From: an uncultured Oscillospiraceae bacterium
Lineage (GTDB): Bacteria; Bacillota; Clostridia; Oscillospirales; Oscillospiraceae
Assembly (NCBI GenBank): GCA_900758315.1
Contig: CAAERF010000122.1
Coordinates: 1 to 11,072 of the forward strand
Length of the DNA: 11,072 bases
Reading direction: 5' to 3'
The number at the start of each line of letters is the position of its first letter. Position 1 is the first letter of the stretch. Positions 1-5,764 of the stretch are shown here, one piece after another. Both the position numbers and the translations under genes were made by a program. The notes beneath the pieces were generated by a model. It saw nothing but the letters and a program-made list of their open reading frames with translations. It did not search any database and was not told where the DNA came from.

Positions 1-213
1 ATTATGCTGCGGCAATCGAAAAGTCTGGAAGCCTTGGAACGCCTGTACGGGCTGTCCAAGCCGCAGCTGGAATTTCTGCGCAACGCCAGCGAGGGTCACG
101 GCATTATCAAGATGGGCAACAGCATGATACCATTCTCCAATCTGGAACCCAAGGACACGGCGGTATACAAGCTCATTACGACCAAACCGGGTGAGGCAAC
201 CGCAGAGGAATGA
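1..213 (+). CDS. VirB4-type conjugation ATPase, C-terminal end (partial)
   Basis: Only the last 70 codons are present; the frame is open to the left edge, so the ATG at base 4 is internal and not the start. The segment has the pattern typical of the C-terminus of VirB4/TraE-like ATPases in Gram-positive ICEs: a short helix (LSKPQLEFL), then a small beta region (GHGIIKMGNSMIPF), then PKDTAVYKLITTKPGE before a short acidic tail. In that family the protein powers assembly of the type IV secretion channel at the inner face of the membrane. The Walker motifs would lie upstream, outside the window. The next plus-strand gene is almost 5 kb away, so this is the last gene of its transcription unit here. 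The family call rests on remembered C-terminal sequence pattern only. Confidence 0.72.
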   Translation: MMLRQSKSLEALERLYGLSKPQLEFLRNASEGHGIIKMGNSMIPFSNLEPKDTAVYKLITTKPGEATAEE

Positions 214-324
214 TACAATCACCCATAATACGCGGATCACCATTCATTTGCGTTCTGCGCATCGGCAACACAGATATTGTAATGCGGACAAACCATGCAG
301 CAGGAATAAGCATTCCGGTGTATA

Positions 325-360
325 AAAAATAGCGCCCACTTTTCGGTGAGCGTTATTTTT
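325..360. terminator. Bidirectional rho-independent terminator
   Basis: The arms at 325-339 (AAAAATAGCGCCCAC) and 346-360 (GTGAGCGTTATTTTT) form a 15-position stem. It has one wobble and one mismatch on either strand and a 6-base loop (340-345). The A-run on the left and T-run on the right give a U-tract in both directions. It sits between the convergent ends of the VirB4 gene (stop at 213) and the minus-strand histidine kinase gene (stop at 419), so it can serve both. Confidence 0.8.
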
Positions 361-418
361 ATAATACTGCGAATTGGATTTGAAACTAGGGTTTCACTCT
401 GTCGGATGCAGGCATCAT

Positions 419-2710
419 TCATCTGCTGAAACGAGCTTTACCACTATTCATTTTCGGGGGGGGGGTAACACGGAAACGTTTTACTGTCTGTTCCAGTGCG
501 CGGATGTCCACAGGTTTGGACAGGTGTTCATCCATGCCGGCCTCCTTGCTCTTTTGCATATCCTCAAGGAAAGCATTGGCGGTCATGGCAAGGATGGGGA
601 TGGTTTTACCCAGCGGGTTTTCGCCGCTGCGGATGCGGCGGGTGGCTTCCAAGCCGTCCATTATTGGCATCTGCACATCCATCAGGATTATGTCATAATC
701 ACCGGGCTTTACACCGGCAAAGGTATCCACAATCTCCTGACCGTCGGAGCAGATGGTGCAGCTTGCACCACTGGCTTCCAGCAGCATCTGCAAAATCTCG
801 GCGTTGATGGCGTTGTCCTCGGCGCAGAGGAACTTCATGCCGGACAGAGGAGAAGCGATTTCTCCTTCCTCCGGGAGCATCTGTGCCTCTTGCACCGTAT
901 CAGCTTCGGTATCAATGGGAAATTCCAGCACCACCTCAAAGCGGGTGCCCTTATCGGTGGCGCTTTCCACGCTGATGGAACCACCCATCAGGTCTACGAC
1001 GCTCTTGGTAATAGCCATACCAAGACCCGTGCCCTGCACCTTGTTGGTGCCGGATTTTTCCTCTCGGGTAAAGGGTTCAAAAAGGGTCTTTTGATAGTCC
1101 TCACTCATGCCGATGCCGTCATCCTGCACCACAAAGCGGTATCGGGCGTAATGTTCGTTCCGGGGCAGCTCGTCCAACTCCAACCGGATGTGACCGCCTG
1201 TGGGTGTATACTTGACCGCGTTGGAGAGGATGTTCATCAGTACCTGTTTCAGACGGTTGGGGTCGGCCAGCACGTTTTCGTGCTGCAGATGGCTCTCCAC
1301 CGTAAAGGTCTGGCTGCGCTGACCTGCCTGTTGGCGGATGATGCTGTCCAGCTGGCTGATCTGCTTGGGAAGGTTCATTTTTTCCACATTCAGGGTGGTC
1401 TTGCCGCTCTCGATGCGGCTCATATCCAGAATGTCGTTGATGATGCCCAGCAGCAGCTGACCGGAGCTTTCCAGCTTACCCAGATGCTCGGCCAACTTTT
1501 CCGGCTGATGCAGCTCGTTTTTCATCAGGATGGTAATGCCGATGATGGCGTTCATGGGGGTGCGGATGTCGTGGCTCATGTTGGAGAGGAAGTCCGTCTT
1601 AGCCTTGCTGGCGCGCTCGGCAGTCTGTAACGCATCGGCGGCAATGACCTGCGCCTTCCGCATTTCATCGTTTGCCTTCGTCAGCTGGATGTTATATTGT
1701 TCCAGACGGAGGTTTGCTTCTTTTTCGACCCGCAGCTCTCGCTGCTGTTTTTCCCGCAGGAAGAACCAGCCAACGGAAATTGCTGTGATCGAAAGCACCA
1801 CGGCAAATCCTATGATGATGCCCATGACGATGTTGACCAGCTTTTGCGTATTCACTGCTACATATTCTGCAGGGACAAGGAATGCCAGCGTCCATTGGGC
1901 GTTTTTCATCTGCCTCAGGGCGTAGAAATACTCGGTTCCGTCCAGTACGGCGTTGGAATAGCAGGAGCCTGTGCGGGCAAGCTGCTCCTTTGCTTCCGCA
2001 AAGGAAGAACCGTGCAGATAGGACATCTGGGAGAGCACGGTGTATACGTTATGCCCCTTCAGCAGTTCGGTATCATTGGCATTGAACAGCTTGAAACCGT
2101 TGTTGTCCAGTACATAGACGCTGTTGTTATTTTCGTAGGCATCGTAGCGGAAATAATCGTTCAGCTGGGTCATGCTCTGCGAAATACCAAAGTAGCGCAG
2201 GGTGATCTCTTTTTCTCCGCTTTGCAGTGTGATGGGGGTGGCAAGCTGTTCCAGAAACACCATCCGGGAATCGTTCACGGTCAGCGAGTTGGAAACGTAG
2301 CTGACCCGCTGCGGAGAGTCTGCCAGATAGTCCATTTCTCGCAGCAACCCCATGCTGCCATGCTCGGTATAATAACGTCCGGACGCATCCACGGCTACCA
2401 GCTCAGTCTGTTTTTCAGGGTAATTGGAAAGCTCCGACAGCTTATTCAGATAGCGATAGAGATCGGTATCGGTTTCCAGCGGGGTGTTGTACAAATAATT
2501 GCACTGCACATCCACATCGCTCCAGTGGGTGTCAATCACATCATCCAGACTGCGGAACATCTGGTGGGTGACCTCCTCCATCTGGCTCAGCCGCTCATGA
2601 TAGACAAGGTTCCGGATGTAGGTCTGGCTCACGATAAGAAGGGTCAGGATGATTGCAAGGCTGACAACGCCGATGCCCCAAAGCAGATGTTTGTATTTTT
2701 TCTTGTTCAC
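419..2710 (-). CDS. Hybrid sensor histidine kinase with C-terminal receiver domain
   Basis: Membrane sensor kinase of 763 residues. A first transmembrane segment (about 9-32) is followed by an extracytoplasmic region of about 255 residues that looks Cache-like (for example VYVLDNNGFKLF). A second transmembrane segment lies at about 289-316, then a coiled coil with no clear HAMP. The HisKA H-box is SNMSHDIRTPMNAI with phospho-acceptor His380. The HATPase domain has the N-box LMNILSNAVKY (about 491-501), G1 DDGIGMS and G2 GTGLGMAI (about 559-566). The receiver (about 625-745) keeps the acidic pair in AEDN, phospho-acceptor Asp678 (MDVQMPIMDG), the Thr of MTAN and the Lys of SKP. The start is GTG, preceded by AGGAG with a 9-base spacer; the ATG one base earlier on that strand leads straight to a stop. 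It lies 25 bases downstream of the solute-binding protein gene, so the two form one operon. No output domain is fused. The last 15 or so residues follow a 10-base C run and look non-homologous to the receiver fold. Confidence 0.93.
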   Translation of the reverse strand: MNKKKYKHLLWGIGVVSLAIILTLLIVSQTYIRNLVYHERLSQMEEVTHQMFRSLDDVIDTHWSDVDVQCNYLYNTPLETDTDLYRYLNKLSELSNYPEKQTELVAVDASGRYYTEHGSMGLLREMDYLADSPQRVSYVSNSLTVNDSRMVFLEQLATPITLQSGEKEITLRYFGISQSMTQLNDYFRYDAYENNNSVYVLDNNGFKLFNANDTELLKGHNVYTVLSQMSYLHGSSFAEAKEQLARTGSCYSNAVLDGTEYFYALRQMKNAQWTLAFLVPAEYVAVNTQKLVNIVMGIIIGFAVVLSITAISVGWFFLREKQQRELRVEKEANLRLEQYNIQLTKANDEMRKAQVIAADALQTAERASKAKTDFLSNMSHDIRTPMNAIIGITILMKNELHQPEKLAEHLGKLESSGQLLLGIINDILDMSRIESGKTTLNVEKMNLPKQISQLDSIIRQQAGQRSQTFTVESHLQHENVLADPNRLKQVLMNILSNAVKYTPTGGHIRLELDELPRNEHYARYRFVVQDDGIGMSEDYQKTLFEPFTREEKSGTNKVQGTGLGMAITKSVVDLMGGSISVESATDKGTRFEVVLEFPIDTEADTVQEAQMLPEEGEIASPLSGMKFLCAEDNAINAEILQMLLEASGASCTICSDGQEIVDTFAGVKPGDYDIILMDVQMPIMDGLEATRRIRSGENPLGKTIPILAMTANAFLEDMQKSKEAGMDEHLSKPVDIRALEQTVKRFRVTPPPKMNSGKARFSR
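456..465. repeat. Ten-base G/C homopolymer inside the kinase gene
   Basis: Ten consecutive G on the plus strand, read as C in the minus-strand kinase gene, encode the Pro run near its C-terminus. Losing one base would end the protein with RVTPPRK, and gaining one would end it with RVTPPPENE. Both are shorter than the present tail and both leave the receiver domain intact. Tracts of this length are prone to slippage and to sequencing error. Confidence 0.85.
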
Positions 2711-2719
2711 ATCCAGTAT

Positions 2720-2724
2720 CTCCT
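2720..2724 (-). promoter_or_regulatory. Ribosome binding site of the minus-strand kinase
   Basis: AGGAG on the minus strand, 9 bases before the GTG at 2710. It decides the start, because the overlapping ATG (ATGTGA) is immediately followed by a stop codon. It lies in the 25-base gap after the solute-binding protein stop, which suggests coupled translation. Confidence 0.7.
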
Positions 2725-2735
2725 GTCCGTTCTAT

Positions 2736-4520
2736 TCAGCTCCATGCGGTATCTGCCCGGCTGATGGAGGTGTATGCGCCAAAGAAGGCTTTTGCGGCAT
2801 CCATACCCACCACGCCGCTGTCCACGACGTCAGCCTCGGCGGCCAACTGGTCGCTCACACCGCAGATGGCAACCTGATACGTCTTGTCCGCCTCCGGCTG
2901 CACCGGGCTTGCCATCACATAGGGGTAGCCCTTGCCGTTGCCGTAGGCATCGTAGCCCGTAGCCAGCAGGTCATTGATCTGCTGCCCGGTCAGGGTGACG
3001 GTCTGGATGGTGCGGTTCCAACCGGTGGGCAGGATGACCGAAAGGTCGTAATCCGTAATGCCCTTGGCGTACAGCTTGGCGGCTACGCCGTGATGGTTCT
3101 GATCGGTGGGATTGCCGGGAATCCAAGTGCTCAGCGAAACCAGCGCAAGGTCGCTGCCGGTAGCCTGCGCAAAACAGCGCCCCACCAGCATAGCGCAGTC
3201 CTCCTGCGAAAGCTCCTCCGTGACCGTAGTGATGGTATCCGGGGTGTTGTTCACCACACTGTCCTGATCCTCATCCATCTGACGGATCACATCCTCCATG
3301 GTGGCATCGCCCTTGATAAAGTCCAGCATCTTGGTGCCGGTGGTCACGATGGTGTTTTCCCAGCCGGAGTAGATAAAGGGCGCGGTATTGCCCGCGTTCA
3401 GGACATCGGCAACATCGGCGTAGTAGGTGTCATCTGCCTTTGCATCCTTGAAAGGCAGAAGGCTGCATTTCAGCGTCTTTGCGGGAATCAAGGCACTGGA
3501 GCCTTCAACGGTGGAAAGCACGCGCATCACCTTGAGCGCATCCTCCAGCTTCTGGGGGTTCTGCTCCAGCTTTTTGTTCAGACCGTAGAAACGGTTCACC
3601 TTCAGCACAAAAACGTTCTGGGTGCCGTCCTCTGACAGATAGGGCATCAACCCGAATTTATCGGCATTGTCATCCGATTCCACGATGCCGTTGGTGCCGC
3701 CTATCAAAAACAGGGTGTTGCCCTCGGTCATTCTCTGCCGGGTCACATTGTCATCAAGGGCATCGCCGGAGTCGTTCAGCATCCCGATGTCCTTCCACTT
3801 CTGGACATACGCCATCGCCTGCATCATGCCGGGGGTATTGCTGACATTCGCCTCGCCGGACAGATAATCCTTCTGCCACAGCTTACCGTCCAGTGTGCCG
3901 AGGAAATCGGCGTCTGCAATGTTGCACAGATACTGGAAACCATAGCCGGGGTACTGGATCTGCGGCAGGCAGAGATCGACCCCGGCTTCCTTTGCCTCAG
4001 CAGCCAGTGCTTCCAGCTCAGCGAAAGAATTGGGCAGCTCCCAGCCGTGTTCCCGCAGCAGGGTCTTATTGTAGGTAATGCCGTAGCAGTTGTAGGAAGA
4101 GGGCAGCAGATAGATCGCGCCGTTATCGGATACTTCCTGCAGGCGGGATTCTACATAGTTGTCGGTAAAATCGTAACCGGAAAGGTCCAGCAGCTTGTCG
4201 GACACATGGTAGGTCATGGGATCATAGACTGTAAGGGTGCAAATATCCGGCAGGTCGTTCGCCTCAAACATATTCTGCAGGCAGGTGGTGGTGTTATCGC
4301 CGCTGTACGGCACGATCTCGATGTTCACTTCCGGGTAAACGCTGTGTACCTGCTCAATAAAGGCTTCTTCCTCCATATAGGGTGCCATAAAGGTGATGAC
4401 TTCGTGCGTATCGTCTTTTTTAACTGTTTCGGTCTTGCCGCCGCAGGCGGTCAGTGCTGCCGTAGCTGCCAGCAAACCGACAACCTGCAAAAAAGAGCGG
4501 CGAGAGATTTTTTTCATCAT
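2736..4520 (-). CDS. Family 1 solute-binding lipoprotein fused to a 5'-nucleotidase-C-like domain
   Basis: A 594-residue exported lipoprotein. The signal peptide has a twin-arginine-like SRRSFLQ (residues 6-12), a hydrophobic core and the lipobox LTAC with Cys26. Residues about 35-430 follow the extracellular solute-binding family 1 plan (early EVITFMAPYMEEE; a later long helical lobe). Residues about 435-590 instead resemble the C-terminal substrate-binding domain of 5'-nucleotidases (PF02872 type): CAMLVGRCFAQATGSDLALV, then KGITDYDLSVILP, then TIQTVTLTGQQINDLL and a closing KTYQVAICGV strand. The metallophosphatase half of a nucleotidase is absent, so catalysis is unlikely; ligand binding is the probable role. 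No ABC permease or ATPase gene adjoins it, while a sensor kinase gene follows after 25 bases. This suggests it presents a ligand, possibly a sugar or nucleotide-like compound, to that kinase. The first of two tandem ATGs is chosen because GGCAGG lies at better spacing from it. The solute-binding call is strong; the domain fusion is likely but judged by eye. Confidence 0.85.
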   Translation of the reverse strand: MMKKISRRSFLQVVGLLAATAALTACGGKTETVKKDDTHEVITFMAPYMEEEAFIEQVHSVYPEVNIEIVPYSGDNTTTCLQNMFEANDLPDICTLTVYDPMTYHVSDKLLDLSGYDFTDNYVESRLQEVSDNGAIYLLPSSYNCYGITYNKTLLREHGWELPNSFAELEALAAEAKEAGVDLCLPQIQYPGYGFQYLCNIADADFLGTLDGKLWQKDYLSGEANVSNTPGMMQAMAYVQKWKDIGMLNDSGDALDDNVTRQRMTEGNTLFLIGGTNGIVESDDNADKFGLMPYLSEDGTQNVFVLKVNRFYGLNKKLEQNPQKLEDALKVMRVLSTVEGSSALIPAKTLKCSLLPFKDAKADDTYYADVADVLNAGNTAPFIYSGWENTIVTTGTKMLDFIKGDATMEDVIRQMDEDQDSVVNNTPDTITTVTEELSQEDCAMLVGRCFAQATGSDLALVSLSTWIPGNPTDQNHHGVAAKLYAKGITDYDLSVILPTGWNRTIQTVTLTGQQINDLLATGYDAYGNGKGYPYVMASPVQPEADKTYQVAICGVSDQLAAEADVVDSGVVGMDAAKAFFGAYTSISRADTAWS

Positions 4521-4525
4521 ACAAT

Positions 4526-4558
4526 AGTACCTGCCTCACATTTTCGGAAGACAGTACT
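4526..4558 (-). promoter_or_regulatory. Hairpin covering the ribosome binding site of the solute-binding lipoprotein gene
   Basis: On the minus-strand transcript AGTACTGTC (4558-4550) can pair with GGCAGGTACT (4535-4526) around a 14-base loop, giving nine pairs including one G-U wobble and one bulged C. The right arm contains the GGCAGG that serves as the ribosome binding site for the ATG at 4520. The hairpin would therefore block translation when formed. It is the last element of a longer folded leader. Pairing was checked by eye only. Confidence 0.45.
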
Positions 4559-4660
4559 GCGCAAGTGCTTTAATGCAGCGCTGCCTTAGCTATTCTTACA
4601 CGCCCCATAGGAACTCCTGCGCTTGCGACCTGTCCGCAAAGGGGTTTGCGCCGAGTTACC
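4559..4660 (-). promoter_or_regulatory. Structured 5' leader, candidate riboswitch-like element
   Basis: In the minus-strand leader GGUAACUC (4660-4653) pairs with GAGUUCC (4616-4610), seven pairs with one bulged U. Inside it GCGC (4651-4648) pairs with GCGC (4622-4619), and UUGCG (4639-4635) pairs with CGCAA (4627-4623). The bulge between them, AAACCCCU, could form a pseudoknot through its CCCC (4644-4641) with GGGG at 4606-4603. A further hairpin uses GCGCUGC (4581-4575) with GCA and GCGC (4568-4559). The GCAAACC and GG.CGCAA.GC pieces recall the c-di-GMP-I (GEMM) riboswitch, but the usual GNRA tetraloop is missing, so that identity is doubtful. The class is unassigned. Confidence 0.45.
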
Positions 4661-4677
4661 ATAAAAATGACGATATT

Positions 4678-4706
4678 ATTATACTATTGCGGCAAAAGTG
4701 TTTCAA
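4678..4706 (-). promoter_or_regulatory. Promoter of the minus-strand lipoprotein-kinase operon
   Basis: On the minus strand there is a TTGAAA box (4706-4701), a 17-base spacer and a perfect TATAAT (4683-4678). Transcription should begin near 4671, leaving a leader of about 150 bases before the ATG at 4520. Confidence 0.75.
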
Positions 4707-4749
4707 GCTGTTTTTGAAGTTTTTTACATGAAGTAACAATTTTATCAGA

Positions 4750-4780
4750 TTTTGCCATTTGCGGGGCGTAAAATGCAAAA
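4750..4780. repeat. Inverted repeat between the divergent promoters
   Basis: TTTTGC, one unpaired C, ATTT (4750-4760) is complementary to AAATGCAAAA (4771-4780), ten pairs around a 10-base GC-rich centre. It lies between the two -35 boxes (4706 and 4813), where a dimeric regulator acting on both operons could bind. This is position and symmetry evidence only. Confidence 0.4.
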
Positions 4781-4812
4781 CGACCTGTCGCCCTGATTTT
4801 TCCGCACTCCTA

Positions 4813-4841
4813 TTGCCCAAAAAACTAATCTATGCTATAAT
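4813..4841 (+). promoter_or_regulatory. Promoter of the plus-strand lipoprotein-kinase operon
   Basis: TTGCCC (4813-4818), a 17-base spacer and TATAAT (4836-4841), with TG at the extended -10 position (4833-4834). Transcription should start near 4848, giving an A/T-rich leader of about 65 bases with no obvious fold. Contrast this with the structured leader on the other side. Confidence 0.78.
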
Positions 4842-4912
4842 TTAAATTTAGCGACTGTAAAAATATCACACAATATTTATAAAATCTTATCCAAAATACA
4901 GTGGGGTGTTCC

Positions 4913-5764
4913 ATGATTTTCCGCTTTTTACGTTCTGCTGTGGCTGCGTGCATTTCCCGGGCAAAGCGCGGGGGGCTTTGCCTTGCGCTGGCGGCGGCGC
5001 TGGCGGCGGGGTTGTGCGCCTGCGCGGGGCAAAATAACGCGCTGCCCGCCAATGCGCCCACCGTCACTATCGGTATGGACCCGTTTGAGCCGTACTGCTA
5101 TCTGGACAGCAACGGGCAATATGCCGGCATCGACGTTGATTTGGCAACCGAGGCGTTCTCCCGCTTGGGGTACAAGGTCGAATTTCAGGAAATCAACTGG
5201 CCCGACAAGGACAGCCTGCTGCAGGGCGGCACCGTGGACTGCCTTTGGGCGTGCTTCAGCATGAACGGGCGCGCCGACCAATACCAGTGGTCGGGTCCGT
5301 ATATGTACAGCCGTCAGGTCGTAGCGGTGCGCGCCGACAGCAACATCCACGACTTGGCGGATTTGGCGGGCAAGCGCATCGGCGTGCAGGCCACCACCAA
5401 GGGCGAGGGGCTGTTCCTGGGCAAAATCCCCTCCGACTTGCCGGCGGCGGGGCAGGTCAGCAGCTTTGCCACGACCGAGGATATGTTCGCCGCGCTGCGC
5501 AAGGGCTATGTGGACGCGGTCTGCGGGCATGAGGCGCTGCTCGCCGGGTGGATCGACACCGAAACCATTGCGTACCGCCTGCTGGACGAAAGCCCCATGA
5601 AAAGCGAGCTGGGCGTTGCCTTTGCCAAAGGCACCCACGCCGAGCTTTCCGCCGCGCTGACCCAGACGCTGGAGCAGATGCAGTACGAAGGCACCACGGG
5701 GCGCATTCTGGAAAAATACGGCGTAGACGCACAAAAAGCGATGGGAGGGGATGAAAATGCCTAA
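4913..5764 (+). CDS. Amino-acid-type (SBP_bac_3) solute-binding lipoprotein
   Basis: About 283 residues. A basic n-region and a hydrophobic Ala/Leu core (about 21-34) lead to a lipobox LCAC with Cys37; the Cys at the -2 position is unusual. The mature part follows the SBP_bac_3 plan: VTIGMDPFEPYCYLDSNG, then GIDVDLATEAF, then NGRADQYQWSGPY, then DLAGKRIGVQ, then GYVDAVCGHEALL, with a C-terminal helix ending ILEKYG. Arg120 aligns with the Arg that holds the ligand alpha-carboxylate in HisJ-like proteins. The position usually held by the Asp that binds the alpha-amino group appears to be His206, so the ligand may not be a standard amino acid. The ATG at 4913 is preferred over the GTG at 4901 because GTGGGG lies 6 bases before it. 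No permease gene follows; the stop overlaps the kinase start, pointing to a sensory role. Base composition is visibly richer in G+C than the minus-strand pair. Confidence 0.9.
   Translation: MIFRFLRSAVAACISRAKRGGLCLALAAALAAGLCACAGQNNALPANAPTVTIGMDPFEPYCYLDSNGQYAGIDVDLATEAFSRLGYKVEFQEINWPDKDSLLQGGTVDCLWACFSMNGRADQYQWSGPYMYSRQVVAVRADSNIHDLADLAGKRIGVQATTKGEGLFLGKIPSDLPAAGQVSSFATTEDMFAALRKGYVDAVCGHEALLAGWIDTETIAYRLLDESPMKSELGVAFAKGTHAELSAALTQTLEQMQYEGTTGRILEKYGVDAQKAMGGDENA
5743..5748 (+). promoter_or_regulatory. Ribosome binding site deciding the kinase start
   Basis: GGGAGG ends 8 bases before the ATG at 5757 but only 2 bases before the ATG at 5751, so 5757 is the better start. The site lies inside the end of the lipoprotein gene, so translation of the two is probably coupled. 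Confidence 0.6.

Noticed and set aside
361..420. tRNA or attachment-site remnant at the left edge of the cassette
   Set aside because: No T-loop consensus or acceptor stem was found and no matching repeat was seen at the right edge.
237..422. 61-codon minus-strand frame downstream of the kinase
   Set aside because: It runs through the bidirectional terminator and lacks a ribosome binding site; there is no recognisable protein pattern.
374..1630. Long plus-strand open frame opposite the minus-strand kinase gene
   Set aside because: It is antisense to clear HisKA, HATPase and receiver motifs, has no ribosome binding site and a composition typical of shadow frames (many His, Gln, Val).
4715..4734. 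Direct repeat TGAAGT spaced by 14 bases as a regulator site
   Set aside because: Six bases in A/T-rich DNA is too short to distinguish from chance.
2736..5764. ABC import operons
   Set aside because: Both solute-binding genes lack any neighbouring permease or ATPase gene, so a transport operon is not supported.
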